A stretch of 64,000 bases of DNA from Brachybacterium sp036311905 (GCF_036311905.1 NZ_JAZDCH010000010.1:62001-126000), one strand, 5' to 3'. Positions 8,705 to 17,254 are shown, numbered from the stretch's first letter. The notes: a model not told the origin generated them from the letters alone. Translations and numbers: made by a program.

Positions 8705-9706
8705 TCAGACGTTGTGGACCAAGGGGCCGGCCGGTTCCCGCCACCCGGCGAGCACCTCGAGCATGCGCACCAGGCGCACGCTCTCGGCGACGTCGTGGAC
8801 TCGCAGGATCCGCGCGCCCCGCGCGATCACCCAGGCGGCCGCCGCGAGCGAGCCCTCGAGCCGTTCCTCCTTGGGCAGCCCGAGCGTCTCGCCGATCACG
8901 TCCTTGCGGGACAGCGCCGCGAGCACGGGCAGGCCCATGCCCGTGTACTCGCGCCACTCGCGCAGGATTTCGAGGGTCTGCAGGGTGTTCTTGTTGAGAT
9001 CCGGGCCGGGGTCGAGCAGGATCCGTTCCCGCGGCACGCCCGCCTCGAGGGCGCGCTCGAGCCGGGCGGCGAGGAAGTCCCGCACCTCCTCGACGACATC
9101 GTCGTACTGCGGATGCGGATAGGGCTGACGCGGCGCGGCGAGGGAGTGGGTGATCACGAGCGAGGCGCCGGTCCGCGCGACGACCTCGCACATCCGCGGA
9201 TCGGAGAGCCCGGTGGTGTCGTTTATGAGGTCGGCACCGACGGCGATGGCCTCGCGGGCGACCTCGGCATGGAAGGTGTCGACCGAGAGCAGCACGTCGG
9301 CCGGGAGCTCGGCGCGGAGCGCCGCGACCACGGGGACCACCCGCTCGATCTCCTCGGCGACGGGCAGGGCCTCCCCGGGCGCGAACTTCACACCGCCCAC
9401 GTCCACCAGGTCGGCGCCCGCGGCCGCGGCGGTCCGGCCCGCCTCCACCGCCTTCTCGAGCGCGAAGGTGCGGCCCTCGTCGAAGAAGGAGTCGGTGGTG
9501 CGGTTGACGATCCCCATGACCAGGACGCGGCGCGAGGTGTCCGGCAGCGGGCGGGGCCGCGGCGGGGCATGCTGCACGTGCGGGGTGTGCTGGGACGGGG
9601 CCGAGTAGCTCTCGGCGACCCCCAGGATCGCCCCTTCGGGCGCGGCTACAGTGTCCGGAGCGGGAGGAGCGGCCGTCTCGGAGCCGTCGTCGTACGCATT
9701 CGTCAT
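8705..9706 (-). CDS. folP2: Dihydropteroate synthase homologue, FolP2 type
   Basis: 333 residues with a TIM-barrel DHPS fold. Motifs match the FolP2 branch of actinobacteria, not catalytic FolP1: MGIVNRTTDSFFDEG in place of MGxLNxTPDSFSDGG, and DVGGVKFAPGE in place of DxGGESTRPG. Mycobacterial FolP2 is reported not to rescue folate synthesis, so the enzymatic role is doubtful. A poorly conserved extension of about 60 residues precedes the barrel. A good GGAGGAAC ribosome site sits before the ATG at 9706. It is transcribed away from sqdB. Confidence 0.85.
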   Translation of the reverse strand: MTNAYDDGSETAAPPAPDTVAAPEGAILGVAESYSAPSQHTPHVQHAPPRPRPLPDTSRRVLVMGIVNRTTDSFFDEGRTFALEKAVEAGRTAAAAGADLVDVGGVKFAPGEALPVAEEIERVVPVVAALRAELPADVLLSVDTFHAEVAREAIAVGADLINDTTGLSDPRMCEVVARTGASLVITHSLAAPRQPYPHPQYDDVVEEVRDFLAARLERALEAGVPRERILLDPGPDLNKNTLQTLEILREWREYTGMGLPVLAALSRKDVIGETLGLPKEERLEGSLAAAAWVIARGARILRVHDVAESVRLVRMLEVLAGWREPAGPLVHNV

Positions 9707-9745
9707 GGCCTGTTCCTCCGCTGTTCACGCGGGCGTCCGTCGTCT

Positions 9746-9773
9746 TTGAGCGGCACCCGACCTGCACTACGTT
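9746..9773 (+). promoter_or_regulatory. Candidate promoter for the sqdB operon
   Basis: TTGAGC, 16 bases, then TACGTT, about 80 bases before the sqdB start, in the 148-base gap between the divergent folP2 and sqdB genes. It is the best -35/-10 pair seen in this gap. Confidence 0.45.
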
Positions 9774-9854
9774 AAGAGCGGACACGACGTTTCACAATCC
9801 GGCTGTGGTGTCCGTGAGCACGCCGGGACCTGGACCCTTTGGAGGACTCTCGCA

Positions 9855-11003
9855 ATGAAGATCGTCGTCGCCGGTGGAGATGGATTCTGCGGCTGGCCCA
9901 CTGCCCTGTACCTGTCGGAGAAGGGGCACGACGTCACGATCGTCGACAACCTGGTCCGCCGCGAGATCGACGTGGAGCTCGGGTCCAACTCGATGACCCC
10001 GATCCTCTCCCTCGAGGAGCGGGTCGCGGCGTGGAAGGAGGTCTCCGGCAAGGACATCGCCGTCCGCATCGCCGACCTGACCGACTACGAGGCCGTCGCC
10101 TCGATCTTCCGCGACCTGCAGCCCGAGTCGTTCGTGCACTTCGCCGAGCACCGCTCCGCCCCGTACTCGATGATCGACCGCGAGCACGCGATCGAGAACC
10201 ACCGCAACAACGTCGAGGGCACCCTCAACGTCCTGTGGGCGATCAAGGACTTCGCGCCCGACTGCCACCTCGTCAAGCTCGGCACCATGGGCGAGTACGG
10301 CCAGCCGAACATCGACATCGAGGAGGGCTGGATCGAGATCGAGCACAAGGGCCGCAAGGACCGGCTGCCGTTCCCGAAGGCGCCCGGCTCCTTCTACCAC
10401 CTCACCAAGGTGCACGACAGCGACAACATCATGTTCGCCTGCCGCATCTGGGGCATCCGCGCGACCGACCTCAACCAGGGCGTCGTCTACGGCCTCGAGA
10501 CCGACGAGACCCGCCGCGACCCGCGCCTCGTCAACCGCTTCGACTACGACGCGGTGTTCGGCACGGCCCTGAACCGCTTCATCATCCAGGCCGCGATCGG
10601 CCACGACCTCACCGTCTACGGCAACGGCTCGCAGACCCGCGGCTACCTGGACATCCAGGACACCGTGCGCTGCATCGAGATCGCGTGCGAGAACCCTGCC
10701 GACCGCGGCGAGTTCCGCGTCTACAACCAGTTCACCGAGCAGTTCTCCGTCAAGGAGCTCGCCGAGAAGGTGCAGAAGGTCGCTCGCGGCATGGGCCTCG
10801 AGGCGAACATCGCCAACACCGAGAACCCCCGCGTGGAGAAGTACGACCACTACTACAACGCGGTCAACACCAACCTCCTGGACCTGGGCCTGCAGCCGCA
10901 CCTGCTGACCGACGAGCACCTCGCCGAGGTCCTCGAGATCGCGAAGGCCAACACCGATCGCGTCAAGCGCGAGCTGGTCATGCCCACCGTCACCTGGAAG
11001 TGA
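9855..11003 (+). CDS. sqdB: UDP-sulfoquinovose synthase (SqdB/SQD1-like)
   Basis: 382 residues, extended SDR fold. SqdB joins sulfite to UDP-glucose to make UDP-sulfoquinovose, the head-group donor of sulfolipid. Evidence: the distinctive GGDGFCGWPTALYLS nucleotide-binding start, FAEHRSAPYSMID, LGTMGEYG and the YHLTK catalytic YxxxK, all in the order of plant SQD1 and cyanobacterial SqdB; the length also matches. GGAGGA ribosome site 8 bases before the ATG. Next gene 10 bases downstream is the matching SqdX-type glycosyltransferase, which makes the assignment strong. Codon use is like the neighbours, so no sign of recent transfer. Confidence 0.93.
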   Translation: MKIVVAGGDGFCGWPTALYLSEKGHDVTIVDNLVRREIDVELGSNSMTPILSLEERVAAWKEVSGKDIAVRIADLTDYEAVASIFRDLQPESFVHFAEHRSAPYSMIDREHAIENHRNNVEGTLNVLWAIKDFAPDCHLVKLGTMGEYGQPNIDIEEGWIEIEHKGRKDRLPFPKAPGSFYHLTKVHDSDNIMFACRIWGIRATDLNQGVVYGLETDETRRDPRLVNRFDYDAVFGTALNRFIIQAAIGHDLTVYGNGSQTRGYLDIQDTVRCIEIACENPADRGEFRVYNQFTEQFSVKELAEKVQKVARGMGLEANIANTENPRVEKYDHYYNAVNTNLLDLGLQPHLLTDEHLAEVLEIAKANTDRVKRELVMPTVTWK

Positions 11004-11013
11004 GCCGGATTCC

Positions 11014-12147
11014 GTGAAGATCGCGATCGTCACGGAGACCTTCCTGCCCTCCGTCGACGGCGTGGTGACGCGTCTGCGCCACGCCGTCGAGCGGTTCACC
11101 GACCTCGGGCACGAGGTCATGGTGATCGCCCCCGATCTCGGGGTGACCGAGCATCACGGGGCACGGGTGGTGGGCATCCGCCCGGTGACGCTGCCGTTCT
11201 ACAAGCATCGGCGCTTCACCCTCCCGAGCCCCACCGTGGACGGCATCATCCGCGGCTTCCACCCGGACGTCGTCCATGCCGCCCAGCCGCTGCTGCTGGC
11301 CTCCTCGGGGGCCTTCGCCGCGCGGCGCCAGCGGATCCCGCTGGTGGCCAGCTACCACACCCACATCCCCCGCTACCTGGACCTCTACCGGGCCTACCGC
11401 TGGGGCAAGCCCGCGGTGTGGTGGCAGATCAAGCGCAACCACGCGATGGCCGAGGTCAACATCGCCACCTCGGAGACGATGAAGGCGGAACTCGCCGAGC
11501 ACGGCCTGCAGAACCTCCATGTGGTGCGGCGCGGCGTGGACACGCAGACCTTCCATCCCCGCTTCGCGAGCGAGAAGATGCGCGCGCGGCTCAGCGGCGG
11601 GCACCCCGAGAAGAAGCTGCTGGTGTTCGTCGGCCGCCTCGCCGCGGAGAAGGAGATCCACCGGCTGCGGCCGATGATGGACCGCCGGGACGACGTGGCC
11701 CTCGCGATCGTCGGCGACGGTCCGTTCCGCGGTGAGCTCGAGGAGATGTTCCGCGGCACCGCGACCACCTTCCCGGGCTTCATGGGCGGGGAGACGCTCG
11801 CGAGCGCCTTCGCGAGCGCCGACGCGTTCGTGTTCCCGTCGGTCACCGAGACCCTCGGCCTCGTGATCCTCGAGGGCATGGCCTCCGGCCTGCCGGTCGT
11901 CGCCGCCCGCTCGGGCCCGACGATGGAGCAGGTCACCGACGGGGTGGACGGGCTCCTTTTCGACCACGACGACGAGCCGAGCCTCGATGCGGCCCTCGAC
12001 CGGCTCGGCGACGAGTCGCTGCGGGCGTCGATCCGCCAGGCCGCCCGCGCCGAGGCGGAGAAGTTCTCCTGGGAGAACGCCTCCGACGACCTGCTGCGCT
12101 ACTACGAGATGGCGATCGAGCAGCACGCCCGGAGGTCGCATGTCTGA
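11014..12147 (+). CDS. sqdX: GT4 glycosyltransferase, SqdX-like sulfoquinovosyltransferase
   Basis: 377 residues, two Rossmann domains of GT-B type. The N-terminus (VTETFLPSVDGVVTRLRHAV, then GVTEHHGARVVGI and ASYHTHIPRYL) follows the pattern of cyanobacterial SqdX. The C-terminal domain has VGRLAAEKEI, VGDGPFR and the donor-site FPSVTETLGLVILEGMASG (E-x7-E). SqdX transfers sulfoquinovose from UDP to diacylglycerol. PimB/MgtA-type mannosyltransferases are close relatives and the alternative, but linkage to sqdB favours SqdX. GTG start at 11014. The end overlaps the GNAT gene by 8 bases. Confidence 0.85.
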   Translation: MKIAIVTETFLPSVDGVVTRLRHAVERFTDLGHEVMVIAPDLGVTEHHGARVVGIRPVTLPFYKHRRFTLPSPTVDGIIRGFHPDVVHAAQPLLLASSGAFAARRQRIPLVASYHTHIPRYLDLYRAYRWGKPAVWWQIKRNHAMAEVNIATSETMKAELAEHGLQNLHVVRRGVDTQTFHPRFASEKMRARLSGGHPEKKLLVFVGRLAAEKEIHRLRPMMDRRDDVALAIVGDGPFRGELEEMFRGTATTFPGFMGGETLASAFASADAFVFPSVTETLGLVILEGMASGLPVVAARSGPTMEQVTDGVDGLLFDHDDEPSLDAALDRLGDESLRASIRQAARAEAEKFSWENASDDLLRYYEMAIEQHARRSHV

Positions 12148-12799
12148 GCCCGCCCGCCTGGAGCCGGTGACCTTCGCCGGCCACGGAATCCGCCTCGAGC
12201 CCCTGGAGGCGCGGCACGTGCCCGGGCTCCGCGAGGTCGTGGCCGACGGGGACATCCACCGTCTGCCCTTCGCCCCGCACGTGCCGGCGCCGGAGGCGGT
12301 CGAGGGCTCCGTCCGCGGTCTCCTGGCCGATGTCGAGGCTGGCACCCGTCTCGCCTGGGCCGTCGTGCGCGAGGCCGACGGGGTGCACGGGGCCGACGAG
12401 CGCGTGGTGGGCCTGACCACCTTCATGAACCTGGCGCTCGCCGACCGGGGCCTCGAGATCGGGAACACCTACCTGGCCCGCTCCGTGCACCGCACCGGCG
12501 TGAACACGGCGATGAAGCGCCTGCTGCTCGGTCACGCCTTCGACACCCTCGACCTGCTCCGCGTCGAGTTGCGCGTCCACCACCTGAACCTCGCCTCGCG
12601 CCGCGCCGTCGAGGCCCTGGGTGCGCAACAGGACGGGATCCTGCGCGCCCACCGCGTCCTGCCTGACGGGTCGATCCGCCACACCGTCGTGTACTCGATC
12701 CTGTCGCTCGAGTGGCCCGGGATCCGGGCGATGCTCGACGCCCGCCTCGCCGCGCCGCGCCCGCCGCGCCTCCGCCCCTCGCCACCCTTCCCCCGGTGA
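12140..12799 (+). CDS. GNAT-family N-acetyltransferase (RimJ/RimL type)
   Basis: 219 residues. The acetyltransferase core is seen from GIRLEPLEARHVPGL near residue 15, through the beta-bulge GLEIGNTYLARSVHRTGVNT, to VELRVHHLNLASRRAVEALG, the typical N-terminal-amino-acid/ribosomal-protein acetyltransferase pattern. ATG at 12140 overlaps the sqdX stop, so it is the third gene of the operon. Target unknown; a link to sulfolipid is not implied by the sequence. The last 20 residues are Pro/Arg-rich and probably disordered. Confidence 0.82.
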   Translation: MSEPARLEPVTFAGHGIRLEPLEARHVPGLREVVADGDIHRLPFAPHVPAPEAVEGSVRGLLADVEAGTRLAWAVVREADGVHGADERVVGLTTFMNLALADRGLEIGNTYLARSVHRTGVNTAMKRLLLGHAFDTLDLLRVELRVHHLNLASRRAVEALGAQQDGILRAHRVLPDGSIRHTVVYSILSLEWPGIRAMLDARLAAPRPPRLRPSPPFPR

Positions 12800-12844
12800 C
12801 CGCACGGTAGCGGCGCCTGTGGCGGAGACGCTGAGGGGGAGGGG

Positions 12845-13345
12845 TCAGCCCGCCGCGGAGGTCCGCCACAGCAGGCGGAACCACAGCTCGGAGCCGTCCT
12901 CGAGCGTGTGCACGTCGCACTCGCCCGCATCGGTGCGGTCGAGCCTCTGCGCGGTGGTGCGGCGGTCGGCGGCCTGCAGGTGGTCGTACTCGTCCTGGAG
13001 CCGGAGCACCTCGAGCGGGGAGTCCTCGGTGCCGGCGCCGGAGGCCGCGATCTCGCGGAGGGAGACGGCGCTCAGCGTCCGCTCGCGGCGGGCCGATGCC
13101 TCGTCGCCGAGGGCTTGATGCGCGCGCGCCAGCAGGCCGTGCCCCTGCGGCGAGAGCAGCAGCCCGGGCATCCGGGCGGTGATCGTGTCGACGACGGCCT
13201 GCGGGGTCGGCCCCGCGCCGAGCAGAGCACGCAGGGAGAGGTGCGGGTCGAAGGTCGGGTCGGCGAGGATCGCGGCGCGCAGCGGCCGCCGGGTCTCGGG
13301 GGTCGGGTCCAGGAGGAACGCCTCCACGATGTCGGGGAACTCCAC
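12845..13345 (-). CDS. DUF4919-like small protein, candidate partner of the WXG-metallopeptidase
   Basis: 166 residues, helical, no signal peptide or membrane segment. The second half (SLREIAASGAGTEDSPLEVL, DEYDHL, then CDVHTLEDGSELWF) resembles the C-terminal part of DUF4919 proteins, a TPR-like family of unknown function. It starts 49 bases after the stop of the WXG-metallopeptidase gene on the same strand, the position where an immunity protein would sit. That role is an inference from position only. ATG at 13345. Confidence 0.7.
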   Translation of the reverse strand: MEFPDIVEAFLLDPTPETRRPLRAAILADPTFDPHLSLRALLGAGPTPQAVVDTITARMPGLLLSPQGHGLLARAHQALGDEASARRERTLSAVSLREIAASGAGTEDSPLEVLRLQDEYDHLQAADRRTTAQRLDRTDAGECDVHTLEDGSELWFRLLWRTSAAG

Positions 13346-13394
13346 GGTGCCTCTTTTCGGGTCGGTCTCGGGCGGACGGTGCGGGGTGGACAGA

Positions 13395-14327
13395 TCAGCT
13401 GACGCGGGTCTCGGGGACGCCGGCCTTCCTCTGCAGGCGGTTCATATCCTCGAGCGTCATGCTCTTCGCGACGACGTCCTCCTGCTCTCGCGCGTCGAAC
13501 TCGACGGGCTGGGCCTCGTAGGCCTCGGGGTCCTCCCGCCACCCGATGTACTCGCCGGGCCGACCGTTCTCGCGCCAGTCCTCGATCTCCTCGCGCGTGA
13601 CGCCGTGCTCCTCCTCGATGCTCTCGTACTCCTCCGCCTTCGAGTCGACGAACGGAAGCCAGTCCCATCGCCCGGGCTCGGTCTGGTCCACGAAATCCCA
13701 TTGCGCGGCATGGCGCACCTCATGGACGGGGACGAGCAGCATATGGGCGTTCGACAGCGACTGCTCGGAGTCGCTCAGCGCGATCACCCGCTCGTCCGGT
13801 CGCCACTCCCCGGCTGCCTGCAGGTCGGATTCGAAGACCAGCTCCACCGGCTCGAGGCCGTACTTCTCCATCTCCTCGTCGTACATGGCCTGGAGGACCT
13901 TCTTCTTCTCGTCCTCCTCCATCGTGTGCCACGCCGTCTGGACCTTGGAATCCAGGCGCTCGTCGCCGGCGACGCCGTCTCCGGGCTCGCCCTTGGCGAC
14001 GACCATCTCGTCGTCGCCCTCCGAGCGCCCCTGGCCGCCGGGCGTCCCACCGCCTCCGCCGTCGGAGGCCGAGTCCTGCTCGTCGGCCTCGGTCTCGGCG
14101 GTGTCCGCGGCAGCGTCCAGGCGCGCGAGGGCTTGCTGCCACTGCGGGGACACCTCGGCGCTCCATCGGTCGCGGAACCGCTCCGCATCGGTGCCGCGCC
14201 AGATCTCCTCGCTCGAGAGGACGCGCGCCTCGAGCACGCCCCGCCGCTCCTCGAGCAGCCGCTGCGCGTCCCGCATCCGCTGCGCGTGCTCGCGCACCTC
14301 CTCCGGGGTCATCCCCAGGAACTCCAT
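13395..14327 (-). CDS. WXG100-like protein with C-terminal HEVRH metallopeptidase-like domain
   Basis: 310 residues. The N-terminal helical hairpin (about 1-80) has a WRG motif at 43-45 between two amphipathic helices, as in WXG100/ESAT-6 substrates of type VII secretion. A Gly/Ser/Asp linker (about 85-125) leads to a C-terminal domain with HEVRH at 202-206, a zincin HExxH site, and QPVEFDAR at 273-280, which can supply a further ligand. No signal peptide. The start is set at 14327 because an AGGGGGA ribosome site lies 6 bases upstream; a Met 18 bases earlier lacks one. Architecture fits a secreted polymorphic-toxin-like effector; the activity is untested. Confidence 0.82.
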   Translation of the reverse strand: MEFLGMTPEEVREHAQRMRDAQRLLEERRGVLEARVLSSEEIWRGTDAERFRDRWSAEVSPQWQQALARLDAAADTAETEADEQDSASDGGGGGTPGGQGRSEGDDEMVVAKGEPGDGVAGDERLDSKVQTAWHTMEEDEKKKVLQAMYDEEMEKYGLEPVELVFESDLQAAGEWRPDERVIALSDSEQSLSNAHMLLVPVHEVRHAAQWDFVDQTEPGRWDWLPFVDSKAEEYESIEEEHGVTREEIEDWRENGRPGEYIGWREDPEAYEAQPVEFDAREQEDVVAKSMTLEDMNRLQRKAGVPETRVS

Positions 14328-14610
14328 GCTCTTCCCCCTGCTCATCTCTGATCACACGTGCTCATCGACGGTCCCCCGACCGCCGGCATCCGATGTCGGC
14401 AGGCTATCAACCCGATCTTTGACCGGGGACAGCGCGCCATCGCCCACGACAGCGGCGCCGAGGCTGAGCCAGAGCCGATGCGGGGCGGCGGTCGTGGTCG
14501 AGGGGCTGATCAGGAGGGGTCGACGCCGGCCCGCTCCTGAAACTCTCGCAGCTCGTCGAGGTCCAGGCCCCGGGAGTACCCGTCGCCGACGGCGCGCGAG
14601 CCGGGCGAGC

Positions 14611-15273
14611 TCAGCCCTCGACGCGGATCCCCAGGTGGCTCGCGAAGGCGGGCGCGAGGGCCGCGACCTGCTCCGCGTCGAGGGTCGCCCCGGCCAGGGC
14701 CTCGAGGTTCGCGATGCCGCCGACCTCGAGGCCGCGCAGGTCCACGTCCTGCAGCCGCGCCCCGGCGAGCAACAGGCTGTCCACCCGGCAGTCGCGCAGC
14801 AGCACCCGGCTCGCCGTGGCCCCGGAGAGATCCAGCTCCTCGAGCGTGCAGTCCTCGAGCACCACGTCCTCGAGGGTGCTGCCGCGCAGGTTGAGCCAGC
14901 CGATCCGGCTGCCGACGATGCGGGTCGAGCGGATCTCCGCGTCGTAGAGGTCCAGGGCGCCGAGGCGCGATTCGAGCAGCTCCACCTCTCGCCAGGTGGA
15001 GCGGGAGGCGTCCAGCACCGGGGCGTCCCAGCGCTCGAGGCGGGTCTCGAGGATCCGGGCGTGCTGCAACCGCGCCGACGCCGCGGCCACGCCGACGAGC
15101 TCGCACTCGGTGAGGGTCGCCCCCTCGAGGTCGCGGCCGGAGAGATCGACGTCGTGCAGCGACAGGGCCTCGTGGAGCTGATGGGCGTCGAGGTCCTCGG
15201 CCGCGGCAGGCTCGAGATCGTGCAGGCGCAGCGGCGTGATCGCGGGCGGGCGGGTGGCGGTGCGGCGGGCCAT
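14611..15273 (-). CDS. Pentapeptide-repeat protein
   Basis: 220 residues. From about residue 38 to 190 the chain shows the A(D/N)LxX five-residue periodicity of the right-handed quadrilateral beta-helix (for example DLSGRDLEGATL, DLYDAEIRSTRI and NLRGSTLEDVVLEDCTL). Such proteins include MfpA/Qnr, which mimic DNA and protect gyrase, but many have no known role. No membrane segment or signal. Encoded alone, divergent from the DUF222 gene. Function not assigned. Confidence 0.85.
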   Translation of the reverse strand: MARRTATRPPAITPLRLHDLEPAAAEDLDAHQLHEALSLHDVDLSGRDLEGATLTECELVGVAAASARLQHARILETRLERWDAPVLDASRSTWREVELLESRLGALDLYDAEIRSTRIVGSRIGWLNLRGSTLEDVVLEDCTLEELDLSGATASRVLLRDCRVDSLLLAGARLQDVDLRGLEVGGIANLEALAGATLDAEQVAALAPAFASHLGIRVEG

Positions 15274-15370
15274 GGCGTCCTGTGTGTCTGGGGGAGGGGC
15301 TGGGGCCGGGTCTGCGGGGATCCTACGGGGCGGGGGTGACGGTTCCCGATGGCCCCGCGTCCCCGCTAAG

Positions 15371-15419
15371 CCCCGCAGACTTGGGGGAATAGGGCTCGAA
15401 TAACCCCAAGTCTGTGGGG
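15371..15419. repeat. Inverted repeat, 16-base arms, 17-base loop
   Basis: Arm CCCCGCAGACTTGGGG (15371-15386) pairs with CCCCAAGTCTGTGGGG (15404-15419), with a single G-T wobble. It sits between two divergent genes, so it is not at an obvious gene end. It could be an operator, a REP-like element or a remnant of a mobile sequence. Confidence 0.75.
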
Positions 15420-15655
15420 GTTAGAGGTTGTCGACGAGATTCTCTCGGGATTCTCCGTCGTGGCACGAGGGATGCTTCCTCCCCAGTCCATGGTTCTCCA
15501 CATTGTCTGGCCGCTCTGGTCGATGAACTGGCCTTATGGTACAGGGAGGGGTGCGTATCCGGCCTACTGCCCGCGGTGGCCCGGAGGCGCTCCGAGGGGG
15601 CGGACGACGTTATCCACAGTTCGAAAAAGGTCTCGATTTCTCGACTCGCAGCGCG

Positions 15656-15661
15656 TAGGTT
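15656..15661 (+). promoter_or_regulatory. -10 box TAGGTT of the DUF222/HNH gene (leaderless)
   Basis: TAGGTT ends 6 bases before the ATG at 15668. Transcription would start at or next to the initiation codon, so no ribosome site is needed and none is seen. Same arrangement as at hemA and the jet genes. Confidence 0.5.
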
Positions 15662-15667
15662 CTAGGT

Positions 15668-17254
15668 ATGAGTCGGATCGCGCAGATGATCGAGGGAGCG
15701 ATGGGGGAGGCCCATCGCCCGCTCCTCGACGCCCTGCGCGCTGACGGCCCCGTCGGCCTCTCGATCCTCCTCGCCGACGTGCGCGAGCTGCTCGTCGAGT
15801 GCGCGACCGATCCCGCGGGGATGCTCGACGCCGCGCAGCGGGATCGGGGCGACTTCTCGGCGCTGCTCGGCGTGATCCACGAGTCGCTCAGCGCGCTCGA
15901 GGCCCTCGAGGCCCGAGCCGTCGTCGGTCTCGGGGACGCGATCTCCCGCGACCGTCGGGCGGAGGCGCGGGCGAAGGCCGCCCAGGAGGCAGCCGAGGTC
16001 CCGCCCGAGCAGGAGATCGAGGCGAGGGCGGACCGCCTCACCGCGAGGGAGCTGTCGATGATCACCCGGCGCTCGCCCGCCGCGGCCCGCGGCAGCCTGG
16101 CCACCTGCCGGCGGCTGGTGCGGGACATGCCGCACCTGCTCCGCGCCCTCGCCACCGGGCACGCCGCCCCGTCGGTCGTCCACGGTGCGGCGCGCTCCAC
16201 CGCCCCGCTCACCTCCGCGCAGAGGCGCGAGGTCGACGAGCAGCTCGGCATCCGGATCGTCGAGCTCGACGGGGCGGGATGCACCCGCTGGGGCCGTGCC
16301 GTCGACGAGGCGGTGCAGCTGGCCGATCCGGGCGGGGAGGCCCGCCGCCACCAGCACGCTCGCACCCGGAGGCACGTCACGGTGCGGCCCGGGGACCACG
16401 GCATGGCCACCGTCTCCGCGCATCTGCCGGCGGTGGACGCAGCCCTCATCGGCAAGCGCCTCTCGCTGGAGGCGGAGCGTCTGCGGGCGCACGGCGACCG
16501 GCGCGGCCACCAGCAGATCCAGGCCGACGTCTTCGCGGACACGCTCCTGGGTCGCAGCGAGGAGATGGACCCGACCGTCCTCGACCTGGGCGTGATCATC
16601 ACGGACCGGACCCTGTTCTCGCCCCGCGGCGGGGACGCCGCCCACCTCGAGGGATTCGGCGTCGTCCCGCCCGAGGCGATCCGAGAGGCGATGGTCGGGC
16701 CGCTCAGCGACCTCGCCCGGGGGCTCGACAGGTCGCTTGGCGACGACGCCGCCGAGGCGAGACTCCAGCTCCGCCGCCTCTACACGCATCCCACCAGCGG
16801 CGAGCTGGTCGGCGTCGAGTCGCGCGCCCGCGCCTTCCCGCGCGGTCTCGCCCGGTTCATCCGCTGGCGCGACCTGACCTGCCGCGGCCCGTTCTGCGAC
16901 GCGCCGATCCGCCAGATCGACCACATCGACCCGGCCTCCGCGGGCGGGCCGACGACTCTCGAGAACGGACAGGGCCTGTGCGCCTGGTGCAACGACAAGG
17001 AGGGGCAGACCCTCGCCGTCGAGCAGGTCGCCGGCCTCGACGGCCACCGCATCCGCTGGACGAGCCTCGGCGGCACCACACGAGTCACCGCAGCGGAGCG
17101 GCTCACGCGCTCGGCGGGACCGAGGCCGAGACGGCCGCAACGGGCGAGACGGCCGAGACGGGTCTCGCGCCGGGCCGGGGATCAGGGGAGGTCGAAGGTC
17201 CGCCAGTCCGTACCGTCGAAGGCCAGGACGCCCTCGGAGACGGTCAGGCAGTAG
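15668..17254 (+). CDS. DUF222 / HNH nuclease-like protein (13E12-repeat family)
   Basis: 528 residues. A long helical DUF222 region (about 60-360) is followed by an HNH-type domain with CRGPFCDAPIRQIDHIDPASAGGPTT, N-G and CAWCNDKE (Cys pairs, DH, and N residues). This family is greatly expanded in actinobacteria as many near-copies per genome; its biological role is unclear. ATG at 15668, leaderless. The last 60 residues after the HNH domain are an Arg/Pro-rich tail that runs 73 bases into the 3' end of the convergent lipoprotein gene, so the true stop may have been lost (inference). Confidence 0.87.
   Translation: MSRIAQMIEGAMGEAHRPLLDALRADGPVGLSILLADVRELLVECATDPAGMLDAAQRDRGDFSALLGVIHESLSALEALEARAVVGLGDAISRDRRAEARAKAAQEAAEVPPEQEIEARADRLTARELSMITRRSPAAARGSLATCRRLVRDMPHLLRALATGHAAPSVVHGAARSTAPLTSAQRREVDEQLGIRIVELDGAGCTRWGRAVDEAVQLADPGGEARRHQHARTRRHVTVRPGDHGMATVSAHLPAVDAALIGKRLSLEAERLRAHGDRRGHQQIQADVFADTLLGRSEEMDPTVLDLGVIITDRTLFSPRGGDAAHLEGFGVVPPEAIREAMVGPLSDLARGLDRSLGDDAAEARLQLRRLYTHPTSGELVGVESRARAFPRGLARFIRWRDLTCRGPFCDAPIRQIDHIDPASAGGPTTLENGQGLCAWCNDKEGQTLAVEQVAGLDGHRIRWTSLGGTTRVTAAERLTRSAGPRPRRPQRARRPRRVSRRAGDQGRSKVRQSVPSKARTPSETVRQ

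Larger units (their letters stand above)
15274..15667. other. 394-base intergenic region between divergent genes
   Basis: No gene seen. It holds a large inverted repeat (listed separately), a TTATCCACA matching the DnaA-box consensus at 15610-15618 with a one-mismatch copy at 15494-15502, and the -10 box of the DUF222 gene. It is visibly less GC-rich than its surroundings. Confidence 0.6.

Noticed and set aside
14510..14610. Minus-strand reading ending LDLDELREFQERAGVDPS, downstream of the pentapeptide gene
   Set aside because: It looks like a protein C-terminus but has no in-frame start before it runs into the pentapeptide gene. Too short to call a gene or a pseudogene.
15494..15618. DnaA-box-like TTATCCACA and a one-mismatch copy, possible origin
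   Set aside because: Only one exact and one imperfect box, no cluster, no dnaA or dnaN nearby. The region is probably near the real oriC but is not it.
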